From NCBI RefSeq assembly GCF_042676605.1, contig NZ_JBHTHQ010000012.1:1-64000 (forward strand): DNA of 64,000 nt, given 5' to 3'. Positions 8,563-17,200 of this stretch are shown piece by piece (the first letter of the stretch is position 1; each line of letters opens with the position of its first letter). The position numbers and the translations under genes are program-made. The notes under the pieces were generated by a model. The model made no database searches. It saw only the letters and a list, made by a program, of their open reading frames with translations, and was not told where the DNA came from. Source of the DNA: Alloscardovia venturai. GTDB lineage: Bacteria; Actinomycetota; Actinomycetes; Actinomycetales; Bifidobacteriaceae.

Positions 8563-8602
8563 AACTTTCTCCTAAACCGTTAGGATCATCATCGTTTAGT
8601 AT

Positions 8603-9094
8603 CTACAAATCCCATCCATGGAAGAATGGCAGATAGTAAATCTTTACTTTCTTCATAGCGTCTTTAAGTTCTGAATTATTAAGAGCCTTCTTACGCACGT
8701 AATGTGATTTATCATAATTTTCGACACCTGAAAGTGCTACGTTCCCGTCTGACGAATTAAAAAAGTTATCATCGACATATTCAGGTGAAACTGATGAATC
8801 GGTACTTGAATTTTCATCTAATCGTATATAAAGCAACCTCCCACTCCCTAGTCCCGGTTCACTGTATCGCGTAAATCTTACAGACTTCACATTGTAGTAA
8901 CGCACAATTTTCATCACAACGTTGTTCTGTTGTTGAACAGTAATAAACGGCCCCATCGCCGATTTTGTCACAGCTAGAACCAACACAATCAAAATCACAG
9001 ACCACACCGGATGCCGCTTAAAGAAATTCTTCGACTTTTGCTCTTTAGCGGAGGCATCATTATTCTTAGATTTTGTTTGTTTTAAATCGTTCAT
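8603..9094 (-). CDS. Single-pass membrane protein upstream of the lipase (163 aa), candidate immunity protein
   Basis: A basic cytoplasmic N-terminus (~30 residues, Lys-rich) is followed by one hydrophobic helix (about residues 32-50, VWSVILIVLVLAVTKSAM) and a ~110-residue extracytoplasmic domain. The domain has alternating polar/hydrophobic strands (NVKSVRFTRY, RLLYIRLDEN) and a YYLPFF end, recalling small DUF1433-like or cystatin-like lipoproteins that protect against secreted lipases, although there is no lipobox cysteine here. First gene of the cassette: its stop is 40 bases before the lipase start. An outward-facing anchored domain beside a lipase that lacks a signal peptide fits an immunity role. 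That function is inference; the family is not identified with confidence. Confidence 0.6.
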   Translation of the reverse strand: MNDLKQTKSKNNDASAKEQKSKNFFKRHPVWSVILIVLVLAVTKSAMGPFITVQQQNNVVMKIVRYYNVKSVRFTRYSEPGLGSGRLLYIRLDENSSTDSSVSPEYVDDNFFNSSDGNVALSGVENYDKSHYVRKKALNNSELKDAMKKVKIYYLPFFHGWDL

Positions 9095-9489
9095 CCTGCT
9101 TCACCTCATTTTTATCTCTTGCCGATAGATACTACAGCATCTTTGAAGTTATCTCTTGAAACAACACAATTATTGATACAGTCTGTTTTGCCAATTTAAC
9201 CATCCCTCTCGAAGGACGGAGGCATGCCATTAATTTCGCGTGAAATAACAATAACTAACAGGAAAAGAAATCAATGTTCATACACAATTCGCCATATAGG
9301 TAGTAAGCAACTATTGTTCTTGCTTTCACAGGTTACATAACCATGATCGCGGCGCCACAATGCGAGATACCATCTTCGAAATTAATGCAGCGCTTGCCCT
9401 TCCTGCAGTGAGAACACAGAAAAGTTGAGATAACAGGTTAATTCCCTAGGTTCAGACGACTCTCCCCTGCCGGCTCTACAATAAATAAC
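9095..9489. other. Intergenic stretch between the lipase cassette and the sirtuin gene
   Basis: About 395 bases with divergent genes on each side, so it must hold the promoters of both. No RNA gene or repeat is recognised. On the + side TACAAT (9477-9482) lies 7 bases before the sirtuin ATG. On the - side no strong promoter is obvious ahead of the AGGTGAAGCAGG ribosome site of the membrane-protein gene. Confidence 0.4.
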
Positions 9490-10221
9490 ATGAATATTGC
9501 AGTTTTTACCGGAGCAGGCATATCCACCTCTGTCGGCATTCCTGACTTTCGTGGCCCCGATGGCGTATGGACTAAGCATCCTGAACAGACGAGTGTTTAT
9601 GACTATGACCTCTTTCTGAGAAGCAAAGAGGCACGAGAATATTCATGGCGATGGCAGAAAGAATCTGCTGTATGGAACGCAAAACCAGGGCCCGCACACA
9701 AGGCATTAGTAACACTTGAAAAAGCTGGACTCTTAAGCGTTATCGCCACACAAAATTTTGATGGACTCCACGAGAAAGCTGGAAACAGCACAGACAAAGT
9801 CGTAAATTTACACGGCACAATTGCCACGTCTCACTGCCTTACATGTGGCACTCAATATCACACAAGCGACATCATAGATAAGCTCGATGTAGATCCTGAT
9901 CCTCACTGTGGGCGTTGTGACGGGATTATCAAAACTGATGTCACATACTTTGGGGAGTCCCTACCTGACGGCGCATGGGAAAAGGCCGCTGAGCGTATAC
10001 GTGGCTGCGACGAACTCTGGGTCATCGGCTCAAGTCTCGAGGTTTATCCAGCGGCAAGTCTTATTCCGCTTGCGGCACAGCATGGTAAGCGCATTCGCAT
10101 TATGAATGCTCAACTCACTCACATGGACAACCTCGCGGACGACGACGATATCATCCGCGACCCGATTGAAACAGCGCTACCACAACTTGTGGAGAGTACT
10201 ATCGCTCAGTGTCGTGAGTAG
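9490..10221 (+). CDS. cobB: Sir2-family NAD-dependent protein deacylase (243 aa)
   Basis: Removes acyl groups from lysines using NAD+, for example on acetyl-CoA synthetase. The Rossmann motif VFTGAGISTSVGIPDFRG is at the N-terminus, TQNFDGLH and the catalytic histidine in LHG follow, and a four-cysteine zinc site is visible as CLTCG with CGRCDG. GSSLEVYPAA near residue 180 is the second NAD-binding segment. Length is normal for bacterial sirtuins. No ribosome site is present before the ATG, but TACAAT lies 7 bases upstream, so the mRNA is probably leaderless. It converges on the threonine deaminase gene with 46 bases between stops. The residues after GIPDFRG (PDGVW) are typical; substrate class (acetyl or succinyl) cannot be told safely. 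Confidence 0.93.
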   Translation: MNIAVFTGAGISTSVGIPDFRGPDGVWTKHPEQTSVYDYDLFLRSKEAREYSWRWQKESAVWNAKPGPAHKALVTLEKAGLLSVIATQNFDGLHEKAGNSTDKVVNLHGTIATSHCLTCGTQYHTSDIIDKLDVDPDPHCGRCDGIIKTDVTYFGESLPDGAWEKAAERIRGCDELWVIGSSLEVYPAASLIPLAAQHGKRIRIMNAQLTHMDNLADDDDIIRDPIETALPQLVESTIAQCRE

Positions 10222-10267
10222 TGCAACGTGCAACCCGCGATACAGCCCCCCTGACAGAAGTCACACA

Positions 10268-11578
10268 CTAGTACACTCGGTTTACCTTGAACCCGCGAGC
10301 TTGGAGAGCGTCCATAATTTGCTGAATATGATCCGGTCCATTCGTTTCAACGGTTACTTCGAGTAACACGGCATTGGTGTAATGTGCCTGCGCTTTGAAC
10401 TGGTCATGATTGAGCTCAACGACGTTAGCGCGTAAATCTGCGAGGAGCTGCGCAACCTGAGCAAGCTGGCCAGGAGTATCTGGAAGCTCCACGCCGAACT
10501 GCATAATGCGACCTCGCGCAATCATACCTCGCTGAATAACGGCACCAATGGTCACGGTATCGATATTCCCGCCAGACATGACTGGCACGATAACTCGCTG
10601 AGAGCGCTCTAGCACCGGCATTTTCTCAGCATTTTCTCCTTGAACTTCCATGGACGACACAGAAAGAACATTATCGAGCTCGTTGAGAGCCGCTAAAGAT
10701 GCTGCCCCCGCAGCCTCAACGACGAGCTTATGCTTTTCAAGCATGAGCAGAATCATCTCAGAAATGTTCTGCTCGGAAACGGTCACAAAACCATCAAGAT
10801 ACTTTTCCAACAAAGCAAAAGTTAAATCTCCCGGCTCCTTGACCGCCACGCCCTCAGCCGAAGTATGAACAGAGGAAGCTCCATGAACTTTATGTTCACC
10901 CGACTCAAAAGACTGCTTAAATGCAGGAGAGCCTTCAGGCGTAACCCCGATGACACGCACATGTGGAGCAAAAGTCTTCACAGCCATCGCAATTCCAGCG
11001 CAGAGTCCACCTCCGCCCATAGGAACGATGATGTCAGTAACTTCAGGGCAATCCTGCAAAATCTCCATCGCGATAGTGCCCTGCCCTGTCAAGACTTCGT
11101 AATCATTGAATGGAGCCACATACGTCATGCCCTCATGCGTAGAGAGACGCTGAGCATAGGCATTTGACTCATCAAAGACTTCTCCTTCAAGAGCTACTGT
11201 AGCGCCAAGGTGACGAGTGGCATCAACCTTGATGGGTGGCGTAATGCGCGGCATCACAATAGTGGCTCGCGCCCCACGCTCGCGAGCAGCGTACGCTACA
11301 CCTTGTGCATGGTTTCCTGCAGAAGCAGTAACGATGCCACGATCAAGCTCTTCCTGACTGAGTGAAGCGATTTTGTTATACGCACCACGTAACTTGAACG
11401 ACCCTGTTTTTTGCAAATTCTCTGGCTTTAAGAGAACTCGCGCGCCGACCATATCGGATAAGACTGGGGACTCTTCCAACTGAGTATGTCGAGCCACACT
11501 GCTCAGACGCTCGGCAGCTGTGTTGAGATCTGCTTTATGATCACGTCCTATATAGTCAGCTATCTGCTGCTCATTCAT
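10268..11578 (-). CDS. ilvA: threonine ammonia-lyase (436 aa)
   Basis: PLP enzyme deaminating threonine to 2-oxobutanoate, the first step to isoleucine. The PLP lysine is K62 in KTGSFKLRGAYNK, TASAGNHAQGVAYAA follows near residue 100, and the glycine-rich phosphate loop is MGGGGLCAGIAMA. The last ~75 residues form one ACT-like domain beginning LPDTPGQLAQVAQLLADL. A single ACT domain and ~400-residue length match the actinobacterial and clostridial form rather than E. coli IlvA, which has two regulatory modules. Start at 11578 with GAAGGAG 7 bases upstream. Divergent from clcA and convergent with cobB, so transcribed alone. Isoleucine inhibition is expected but not provable from sequence. Confidence 0.93.
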   Translation of the reverse strand: MNEQQIADYIGRDHKADLNTAAERLSSVARHTQLEESPVLSDMVGARVLLKPENLQKTGSFKLRGAYNKIASLSQEELDRGIVTASAGNHAQGVAYAARERGARATIVMPRITPPIKVDATRHLGATVALEGEVFDESNAYAQRLSTHEGMTYVAPFNDYEVLTGQGTIAMEILQDCPEVTDIIVPMGGGGLCAGIAMAVKTFAPHVRVIGVTPEGSPAFKQSFESGEHKVHGASSVHTSAEGVAVKEPGDLTFALLEKYLDGFVTVSEQNISEMILLMLEKHKLVVEAAGAASLAALNELDNVLSVSSMEVQGENAEKMPVLERSQRVIVPVMSGGNIDTVTIGAVIQRGMIARGRIMQFGVELPDTPGQLAQVAQLLADLRANVVELNHDQFKAQAHYTNAVLLEVTVETNGPDHIQQIMDALQARGFKVNRVY

Positions 11579-11878
11579 GCAAATCTCCTTCAGGCTTGTT
11601 TTAGTGCTCGATATTTCGAACTTTCAATCATGTTGTGACAAGTCTATCGCGCTCTCTACGACTGTGGAGTCACATTCGCACATATAGTGGTCATTGATTA
11701 CATCTTTAACGATGTAGTGGATGCAACTTACACTCCGGAGACATACGAAAGGCAGAGTACCCACGCGAGTAAGATAGCGTCCAAGCGTGTATTTGCGAGT
11801 GTGTGAAGACGTGCGACTCTCCGGCGCCTCAAGCACGGCAACCGGAAAGACAGAGAAAAGGTATGAGAGGATAACACG
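11579..11878. other. Divergent intergenic region of ilvA and clcA
   Basis: Exactly 300 bases between two divergent starts. The clcA ribosome site (GAGAGGATA) lies at its right edge and that of ilvA (GAAGGAG) at its left. I see no leader peptide, T-box, riboswitch or convincing inverted repeat. Confidence 0.35.
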
Positions 11879-13573
11879 ATGCGGAAGACTCATCTCGACG
11901 TAGCAGACGATGATGTGCAGGATTTCGATTTTGACTCCACTCCCTCTCACCGTGTCGACGCCGCACCTACCAAAAATTCTAATGTCTCTGAAAATACGCG
12001 AAAGCACACTCATATCGAAAAGCTGCTCTCCGGGTCATACACAATGCAATGGTCGATAGCAGCTAAAGGTATCGTCGGCGGAGGTGTAGCAGGCGCTCTC
12101 GTAGTCATCTACCGTGCAGCAATCGCTTATGGTAATACATGGGCGATAAGCCTCTATGATTACCTAGGCACACACCCTGTCATGATAGCAGTCTGGGCAC
12201 TCGCAGTACTTGTAAGCGCATGGATCATCTCTCGACTCATCGCATGGGAGCCTATGGCTTCTGGGTCAGGGATTCCACAAGTCGAGGGTGTACTGCTTTG
12301 GGGTCTTAAAATGCGATGGTGGAGCATTCTTACAGTTCGCTTCATCGCAGGAATCGTATGTGGATTCTTTGGCATGAGCCTCGGTCGTGAAGGACCATCT
12401 ATACAGATTGGCGCTGCGGGATCTGCAAGTGTGGGCAATCGTTTGGCAAAGAATAAAGTAGAGAACGACAATTTCATCGCTGCTGGTGCAGCAGCAGGAT
12501 TGTCAGCAGCATTCTCCGCACCATTATCTGGCATGATGTTTGCTTTGGAAGAGGTGTACAGCAGTTTCAGCCCAACTGTTCTCTTCACTGCCACAACAGC
12601 GGCTCTTACCGCCGACCTCATTTCGAAAGTATTCCTTGGCTTTACTCCTGTACTCCAATTTGGCACTATTGCTGCTCTTGATTTGCACACTTACGTATGG
12701 CTTATCCCTCTCGGCATCTTTGCTGGGCTCATAGGAGCAGCCATAAATAAGATGCTGCTGGGGTTGCAGACTCTCTATGGTTATATTTCTGCCTTCTGGC
12801 GCATCGTTATAGCCATCGGTCTAGCACTACCCGTCGGCCTGCTCTGTCCTCTCGCTTTGGGTGGTGGCGCAAATCTCATCCAGTATGCTGAGCAGGCAAC
12901 GACCTCCTTAGCATTTTTAGCCACGATTTTAATCGTTAAGATGCTTTTTACTTCGACAAGTTTTGGATCCGGAGTACCAGGAGGCATCTTTTTACCAATC
13001 CTTACCATCGGCGCTGTAGCAGGAAGCTTATTTGCACGAACAGTAGGACTACTTAATTTTGGTAGTTTCTCCCTTCCTCACAATTACGTGGCAACCTTCA
13101 CTGTACTCGCCATGGCTGGGGCATTAACCGCATCCGTAAAAGCTCCTATCACATCTATGCTTCTCGTCATTGAGATGACTGGCTCTCTCGTCCATATGTT
13201 TCCCGTGGCGGTGGTGACATTCATCGCGTTACTTGTGTCAGATATACTCCACATCGACCCTATCTACCACGTACTGCTCGAACGATATATGCACAAGACT
13301 CAGCCTGCTCGCGAGCCGGCAGCAGTAGAAGACAGCGCAGGCATACTCTCCCTGCCCGTTGAACTGGGAAGCAGTGTGATTGGCAAAGCGATTCGCGACG
13401 TTGACTGGCCTGAGCATACTATGGTCATCGCCGTGCAGCGCGGAGGTAAAGAATTCATACCACATCGAGGCACCGTCATTCACCCAGGAGACAGCCTTGT
13501 CTTTCTATTCCGTGGAAAGAACCAAAAGATTGCACGGGAAGAAGTAACTGCCCTCGTTTCCATGGCGTACTAA
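11879..13573 (+). CDS. clcA: ClC-family chloride channel/transporter with C-terminal TrkA-C domain (564 aa)
   Basis: Membrane Cl- channel or Cl-/H+ antiporter. All three anion-path signatures are present in order: GSGIPQVEG, GREGPSIQ with the external gating glutamate, and GSGVPGGIFLP. About ten hydrophobic segments span residues ~60-450. The first ~60 residues are a polar cytoplasmic tail, and residues ~485-564 form a TrkA-C (RCK-C) fold ending GDSLVFLFRGK. The presence of GREGP and GSGIP argues for the chloride branch and against fluoride-specific ClC-F, although two fluoride channel genes lie next door in convergent orientation. Start at 11879 with AGAGGA upstream. Whether it is channel or antiporter cannot be decided by eye. 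Confidence 0.9.
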   Translation: MRKTHLDVADDDVQDFDFDSTPSHRVDAAPTKNSNVSENTRKHTHIEKLLSGSYTMQWSIAAKGIVGGGVAGALVVIYRAAIAYGNTWAISLYDYLGTHPVMIAVWALAVLVSAWIISRLIAWEPMASGSGIPQVEGVLLWGLKMRWWSILTVRFIAGIVCGFFGMSLGREGPSIQIGAAGSASVGNRLAKNKVENDNFIAAGAAAGLSAAFSAPLSGMMFALEEVYSSFSPTVLFTATTAALTADLISKVFLGFTPVLQFGTIAALDLHTYVWLIPLGIFAGLIGAAINKMLLGLQTLYGYISAFWRIVIAIGLALPVGLLCPLALGGGANLIQYAEQATTSLAFLATILIVKMLFTSTSFGSGVPGGIFLPILTIGAVAGSLFARTVGLLNFGSFSLPHNYVATFTVLAMAGALTASVKAPITSMLLVIEMTGSLVHMFPVAVVTFIALLVSDILHIDPIYHVLLERYMHKTQPAREPAAVEDSAGILSLPVELGSSVIGKAIRDVDWPEHTMVIAVQRGGKEFIPHRGTVIHPGDSLVFLFRGKNQKIAREEVTALVSMAY

Positions 13574-13622
13574 TTCACGGTCGTATGGTGAAAAGCTTAT
13601 CGCACAAAAGTTTCACGGTTTG

Positions 13623-14000
13623 TCAGCGAGGCAGAAATCCCATAAGGTACACAGCGAGGATGAACCCTACTATCGGCACAATAATTGCCGTAAACAAGTA
13701 AATAACGAATTGCGTCCAATGCTTATCTCGCGCAAGATTAAAAATCTCGTTAATCGCCGTGGAAAACGTAGAGAATCCGCCCAATAGCCCAGAAGTTGCA
13801 ATTGTATAAACATCCGGATGAACATTACGCACTATCATCACAAAACAGCCAAAGGCGAACGCAGCAAGAGTGTTGATGACGAGCGTAGAAATAGGGAAAA
13901 TCGTTGGTTTCATACGCTTGATAATGGTATCGACAACAAAGCGCAGTACTGCTCCGAGTCCGCCAAAGACACTTACGAGAAGGAGCATCTGAAAGTTCAT
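13623..14000 (-). CDS. crcB: CrcB/Fluc fluoride channel subunit 1 (125 aa)
   Basis: Four-helix membrane protein forming half of a dual-topology fluoride channel that lets cytosolic fluoride escape. Signature features are FGGLGAVLRF near the N-terminus, the pore asparagine in NTLAAFAFG, and GLLGGFSTFSTAINE with the phenylalanine/serine track and central sodium-site glycine/threonine. At 125 residues it has normal family length. A GGGAGGAG ribosome site precedes the ATG, and the gene begins 11 bases after the stop of the second crcB, so the two are co-expressed. Paired small genes usually make heterodimers with fixed opposite orientation. It converges on clcA. Confidence 0.9.
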   Translation of the reverse strand: MNFQMLLLVSVFGGLGAVLRFVVDTIIKRMKPTIFPISTLVINTLAAFAFGCFVMIVRNVHPDVYTIATSGLLGGFSTFSTAINEIFNLARDKHWTQFVIYLFTAIIVPIVGFILAVYLMGFLPR

Positions 14001-14011
14001 GTCACTCCTCC

Positions 14012-14656
14012 CTAATGCCTACGCCTGCGAGCGCGAGTGCGACTGCGTGAATGTGCACGGATACGGACGGCTGATTCTGATGTTTCACGTGAAACATTGA
14101 GCGCTGATACACTACCTGCACCGCTAGCGTTACTCATACCTGTGGCATTGGCGACGCTGTCAGCACCACTGGGAGCACTCACGCCTAGTAAACCTATCCA
14201 CGAGCCAAAAGCCGCAGCAAATAGTCCTGCACATAGAGAAATTATGAGATACGTCATACTGAATTGTGTACCGATAATTTCATTAACAAAAGTCGACATA
14301 GTAGATAGACCACCACACAACCCCATACCTAGCCCACGATTTGCAAGTTCTCGTGCTCTACCAGCATGAAAACGCGTCAAGAATGAAACGAGACATGCAT
14401 ACATGAAGCACGCCGCAGTGTTTGCAGCAAAGGTACCCCAGTGGATACCTAACGGGCGCTCTAGAGGATTAAGCCACAACCCCAACCCGTATCGCCCTGC
14501 TGTACCAACACAGCCACCGATGAAGACAACGACGTAAATCCAGAAGTTTGTCAGCGGATTTACGTCACGCTTTTTTACTTCGTTTCTTAACCGATGCATC
14601 CGCGCTGTACTACACATGCTACGACTGTGAGCTGCATGACGACTATGACGGCTCAT
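14012..14656 (-). CDS. crcB: CrcB/Fluc fluoride channel subunit 2 with basic N- and C-terminal tails (214 aa)
   Basis: The central ~125 residues match the Fluc fold: FIGGCVGTAGRYGLG, the pore asparagine in FAANTAACF and GLCGGLSTMSTFVNEI. Unlike its neighbour it carries a His/Arg/Ser-rich N-terminal tail and a ~55-residue C-terminal tail ending in an Arg-rich cluster. The reading frame stays open upstream into purA as far as 14773; 14656 is taken because it is the first ATG after the purA stop and has an AGGA-type site upstream, but a start at 14599 (MHRLRNEV) is possible. A perfect parS site lies inside the coding region of the C-terminal tail. Order purA-crcB2-crcB1 with 22 and 11 base gaps suggests one transcript. 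Confidence 0.8.
   Translation of the reverse strand: MSRHSRHAAHSRSMCSTARMHRLRNEVKKRDVNPLTNFWIYVVVFIGGCVGTAGRYGLGLWLNPLERPLGIHWGTFAANTAACFMYACLVSFLTRFHAGRARELANRGLGMGLCGGLSTMSTFVNEIIGTQFSMTYLIISLCAGLFAAAFGSWIGLLGVSAPSGADSVANATGMSNASGAGSVSALNVSRETSESAVRIRAHSRSRTRARRRRH
14081..14096. promoter_or_regulatory. parS site (ParB-binding palindrome), inside crcB2
   Basis: TGTTTCACGTGAAACA is a perfect 16-bp palindrome identical to the widely conserved bacterial parS core bound by ParB for chromosome segregation. It is read by the minus-strand gene as codons for NVSRET, so segregation function and coding overlap. Confidence 0.85.
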
Positions 14657-14678
14657 GCCAGTAAATCCTATCCTCTTT

Positions 14679-15986
14679 CTACTCTTCAGGAAGCAAGGAA
14701 TGCACAGAGATAATGTGATCACGCTGAGGGCCAGTACCAATGGCAGAAATGCGGCAATTGGACAACTCTTCAAGGCGCTTAACGTAATTTTGCGTATTTA
14801 CCGGAAGGTCTTCAAAGTTATGCACCTGAGAAATGTCTTCAGACCACCCTGGCATCTCTTCATAGATTGGCTTCGCCTTTGCGAAAGCATCTTGATCTGT
14901 AGGCATCTCATCATAACGCGTATGGGTGCCGTCTGCGTTTTCTACATCGTATGCCACACAGATGGGGATAGACTCCAAGCCGGTCAAGACGTCGAGCTTC
15001 GTCAGAACGATATCAGTTAGGCCATTAACCTGAGCCGCATAGCGATTGACAACGGAATCAAACCACCCGCAGCGACGCGGACGACCTGTGGTCACTCCAT
15101 ACTCATGACCCTGCTCACGCAGCCAATCTCCGTCGTCGTTCAAAAGCTCTGTAGGGAAAGGTCCTTCGCCTACACGGGTAATGTATGCCTTGGATACGCC
15201 GATGACGCGGTCAATCTTCGTTGGCCCCACACCGCTACCAGTACACGCCCCGCCAGCAGTTGGATTAGATGATGTGACATATGGGTATGTGCCATGATCC
15301 ACGTCAAGCATAGTAGCCTGCCCACCTTCAAAGAGGACATTTTCACCACGGTCAAGAGCTTGATTCAAAAGTAAGCCAGTATTTGCTACGTATGGGCGCA
15401 ACTTCTCGCCGAGGTCCAGCAACTTCGTCACAGTCTCGTCGACATCTATAGCACGCTGATTGTAGAGCTTAACAAGCATTTGATTCTTCTGGTGCAAAGA
15501 AGCTTCCACCTTATCGCGCAATATTTCAGGCGTATAGAGGTCATGAATGCGAATGCCGACGCGATTAATCTTATCTGCGTAAGCCGGTCCGATACCACGC
15601 CCTGTCGTACCAATCTTGCGCTTGCCTGCATAGCGCTCAGTGACCTTATCAATAACACGATGATAAGGAGCAATAATATGTGCAGAATCAGAGACGCGAA
15701 GCTTCGAGCAATCTATGCCACGCGCTTCAAGACCTTCGATTTCTTGAAAAAGAACCTCTACATCGACGACGACACCGTTGCCAATGACCGGAGTCACATT
15801 CTCATTGATAATACCTGAAGGAAGTAGGTGCAACGCATACGATTCATCACCAACGACAACTGTATGACCAGCATTGTTTCCGCCGTTAAAACGAGCTACA
15901 TAATGAACTTTCTCACCGATGAGGTCGGTCGCTTTGCCTTTACCTTCATCTCCCCACTGCGCGCCTACAAGAACAATTCCAGCCAT
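14679..15986 (-). CDS. purA: adenylosuccinate synthetase (435 aa)
   Basis: GTP-dependent ligation of IMP and aspartate, the first committed step to AMP. The GTP loop GAQWGDEGKGKATD is at the N-terminus, the catalytic histidine is in NNAGHTVV, and GTTGRGIGPAYADK, VTSSNPTAGGACTGSG and TTGRPRRCGWFD follow at family-typical spacing. Length is a few residues over the usual ~428-432. A TGAGGAGG ribosome site precedes the ATG at 15986. It is followed 22 bases later by crcB2 on the same strand. Orthology is clear. Confidence 0.97.
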   Translation of the reverse strand: MAGIVLVGAQWGDEGKGKATDLIGEKVHYVARFNGGNNAGHTVVVGDESYALHLLPSGIINENVTPVIGNGVVVDVEVLFQEIEGLEARGIDCSKLRVSDSAHIIAPYHRVIDKVTERYAGKRKIGTTGRGIGPAYADKINRVGIRIHDLYTPEILRDKVEASLHQKNQMLVKLYNQRAIDVDETVTKLLDLGEKLRPYVANTGLLLNQALDRGENVLFEGGQATMLDVDHGTYPYVTSSNPTAGGACTGSGVGPTKIDRVIGVSKAYITRVGEGPFPTELLNDDGDWLREQGHEYGVTTGRPRRCGWFDSVVNRYAAQVNGLTDIVLTKLDVLTGLESIPICVAYDVENADGTHTRYDEMPTDQDAFAKAKPIYEEMPGWSEDISQVHNFEDLPVNTQNYVKRLEELSNCRISAIGTGPQRDHIISVHSLLPEE

Positions 15987-16056
15987 TATAACCTCCTCAG
16001 ATACATCAAGGATTACTGTCTAAGCCTACCCAAAACGCTCTACGATTCGGCGTATA

Positions 16057-16085
16057 AAGGGCGAAGAGTCTCATTCCTCGCCCTT
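16057..16085 (-). terminator. Probable terminator of fba
   Basis: AAGGGCGA (16057-16064) and TCGCCCTT (16078-16085) form an 8-bp stem with a 13-base loop, 50 bases after the fba stop on the minus strand. The tail is short and only partly T-rich (TATAC), so it is a moderate intrinsic terminator ahead of purA. Confidence 0.5.
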
Positions 16086-16135
16086 ATCACTATTGCTATG
16101 TGAAACTTACTCTATCTCTATACAACTACGCAAAA

Positions 16136-17191
16136 CTACCTCAGAGCTTTGCCTGCCGAACCCAGCTGCCGGCATGCCTCAACAACGCGAGCGGCCATGG
16201 AATCCTCAGCTTCACGACCCCACGCGCGCGGATCGTACTCAGCTTTTTCGCCGACTTCACCATCAATCTTGAGTACTTTATCGTAGTTTTCCATCATGTG
16301 CCCGGCAATTGCACGAGTGAACGCATACTGAGTATCAGTGTCGATATTCATCTTTACTACACCATGGCTCACTGCCTCAGCAATCTCTTCTGGTAGCGAT
16401 CCAGAACCACCATGGAAAACGAGGTAGAATGGCTTATCAGGATGTGCACCTGGAACGTCAGCGAAGTGCGATGCCGTATCTTTTTGAATCTTACCCAGAA
16501 GTTCAGGGCGAAGTTTGATGACGCCAGGCTTATATGCGCCGTGTACGTTGCCAAAGGTGAATGCAGCCATATATCGCGCGTTCCCCTCAGCATCTGTGCT
16601 CAGTCCCAAAGCAGATGCTACGCGAGCTGCATCTTGCGTTGTGGAATATAACTTTTCATTGATCTCAGCACTCTGACCGTCTTCCTCACCACCCACTGCA
16701 CCGATTTCAATTTCAAGCACAGTTCGAGCTTTTTGCGACTTTTCAAGGAGCTCGAATGCAACGTCAAGATTGTGGGACAACGATACCGTAGAACCATCCC
16801 ACATATGTGACTGGAACAGCGGTTCTTCACCTCGCGCAACCCTTTCGCCTTCGATGTCAAGGAGTGGGCGCACCCATTCATCTAAATACTGCTCAGCACA
16901 GTGATCCGTATGAAATGCCACAGTAATGCCCTTGTACTGCTGAGCTACCTCACGCGCATAAGCAGCAAAGGCGAGAGAACCCACTACACGGTCCTTAAGC
17001 TTTTGACCGCTCAAATATGCTGCTCCGCCGACAGAGACTTGAATAATCCCATCCGATTGAGCATCAGCAAAGCCTTGCAATGCAGCATTCAAAGTCTGTG
17101 ACGACGTTACGTTGATAGCAGGGTACGCATAGCCGCCTTCTCGTGCTGCAGAAAGCATCTGCGAGTACTGTTCTGGAGTTGCAACTGTCAT
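16136..17191 (-). CDS. fba: class II fructose-bisphosphate aldolase (351 aa)
   Basis: Zinc-dependent aldol cleavage or synthesis of fructose 1,6-bisphosphate. The metal and catalytic segment FHTDHCAEQYLDEW is near residue 95, and the histidines in FGNVHGAYKPG and FHGGSGSLPEEI complete the zinc site; NIDTDTQYAFT is the DHAP phosphate region. This is the long class IIA form of ~350 residues. In phosphoketolase organisms it serves gluconeogenic or minor glycolytic flux. The start at 17191 is only 10 bases from the end of the metal ATPase gene on the same strand, although a core gene would be expected to have its own promoter. Confidence 0.95.
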   Translation of the reverse strand: MTVATPEQYSQMLSAAREGGYAYPAINVTSSQTLNAALQGFADAQSDGIIQVSVGGAAYLSGQKLKDRVVGSLAFAAYAREVAQQYKGITVAFHTDHCAEQYLDEWVRPLLDIEGERVARGEEPLFQSHMWDGSTVSLSHNLDVAFELLEKSQKARTVLEIEIGAVGGEEDGQSAEINEKLYSTTQDAARVASALGLSTDAEGNARYMAAFTFGNVHGAYKPGVIKLRPELLGKIQKDTASHFADVPGAHPDKPFYLVFHGGSGSLPEEIAEAVSHGVVKMNIDTDTQYAFTRAIAGHMMENYDKVLKIDGEVGEKAEYDPRAWGREAEDSMAARVVEACRQLGSAGKALR

Positions 17192-17200
17192 ATTCTAAAC

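Noticed and set aside
12300..12420. Fluoride-specific ClC
   Set aside because: The nearby crcB genes suggest it, but the protein has the GSGIP and GREGP motifs of the chloride branch, not those of ClC-F.
14657..14773. Longer start for crcB2 inside purA
   Set aside because: The open frame runs 39 codons into purA, but that sequence is the complement-frame product of conserved purA codons; a later ATG is more likely.
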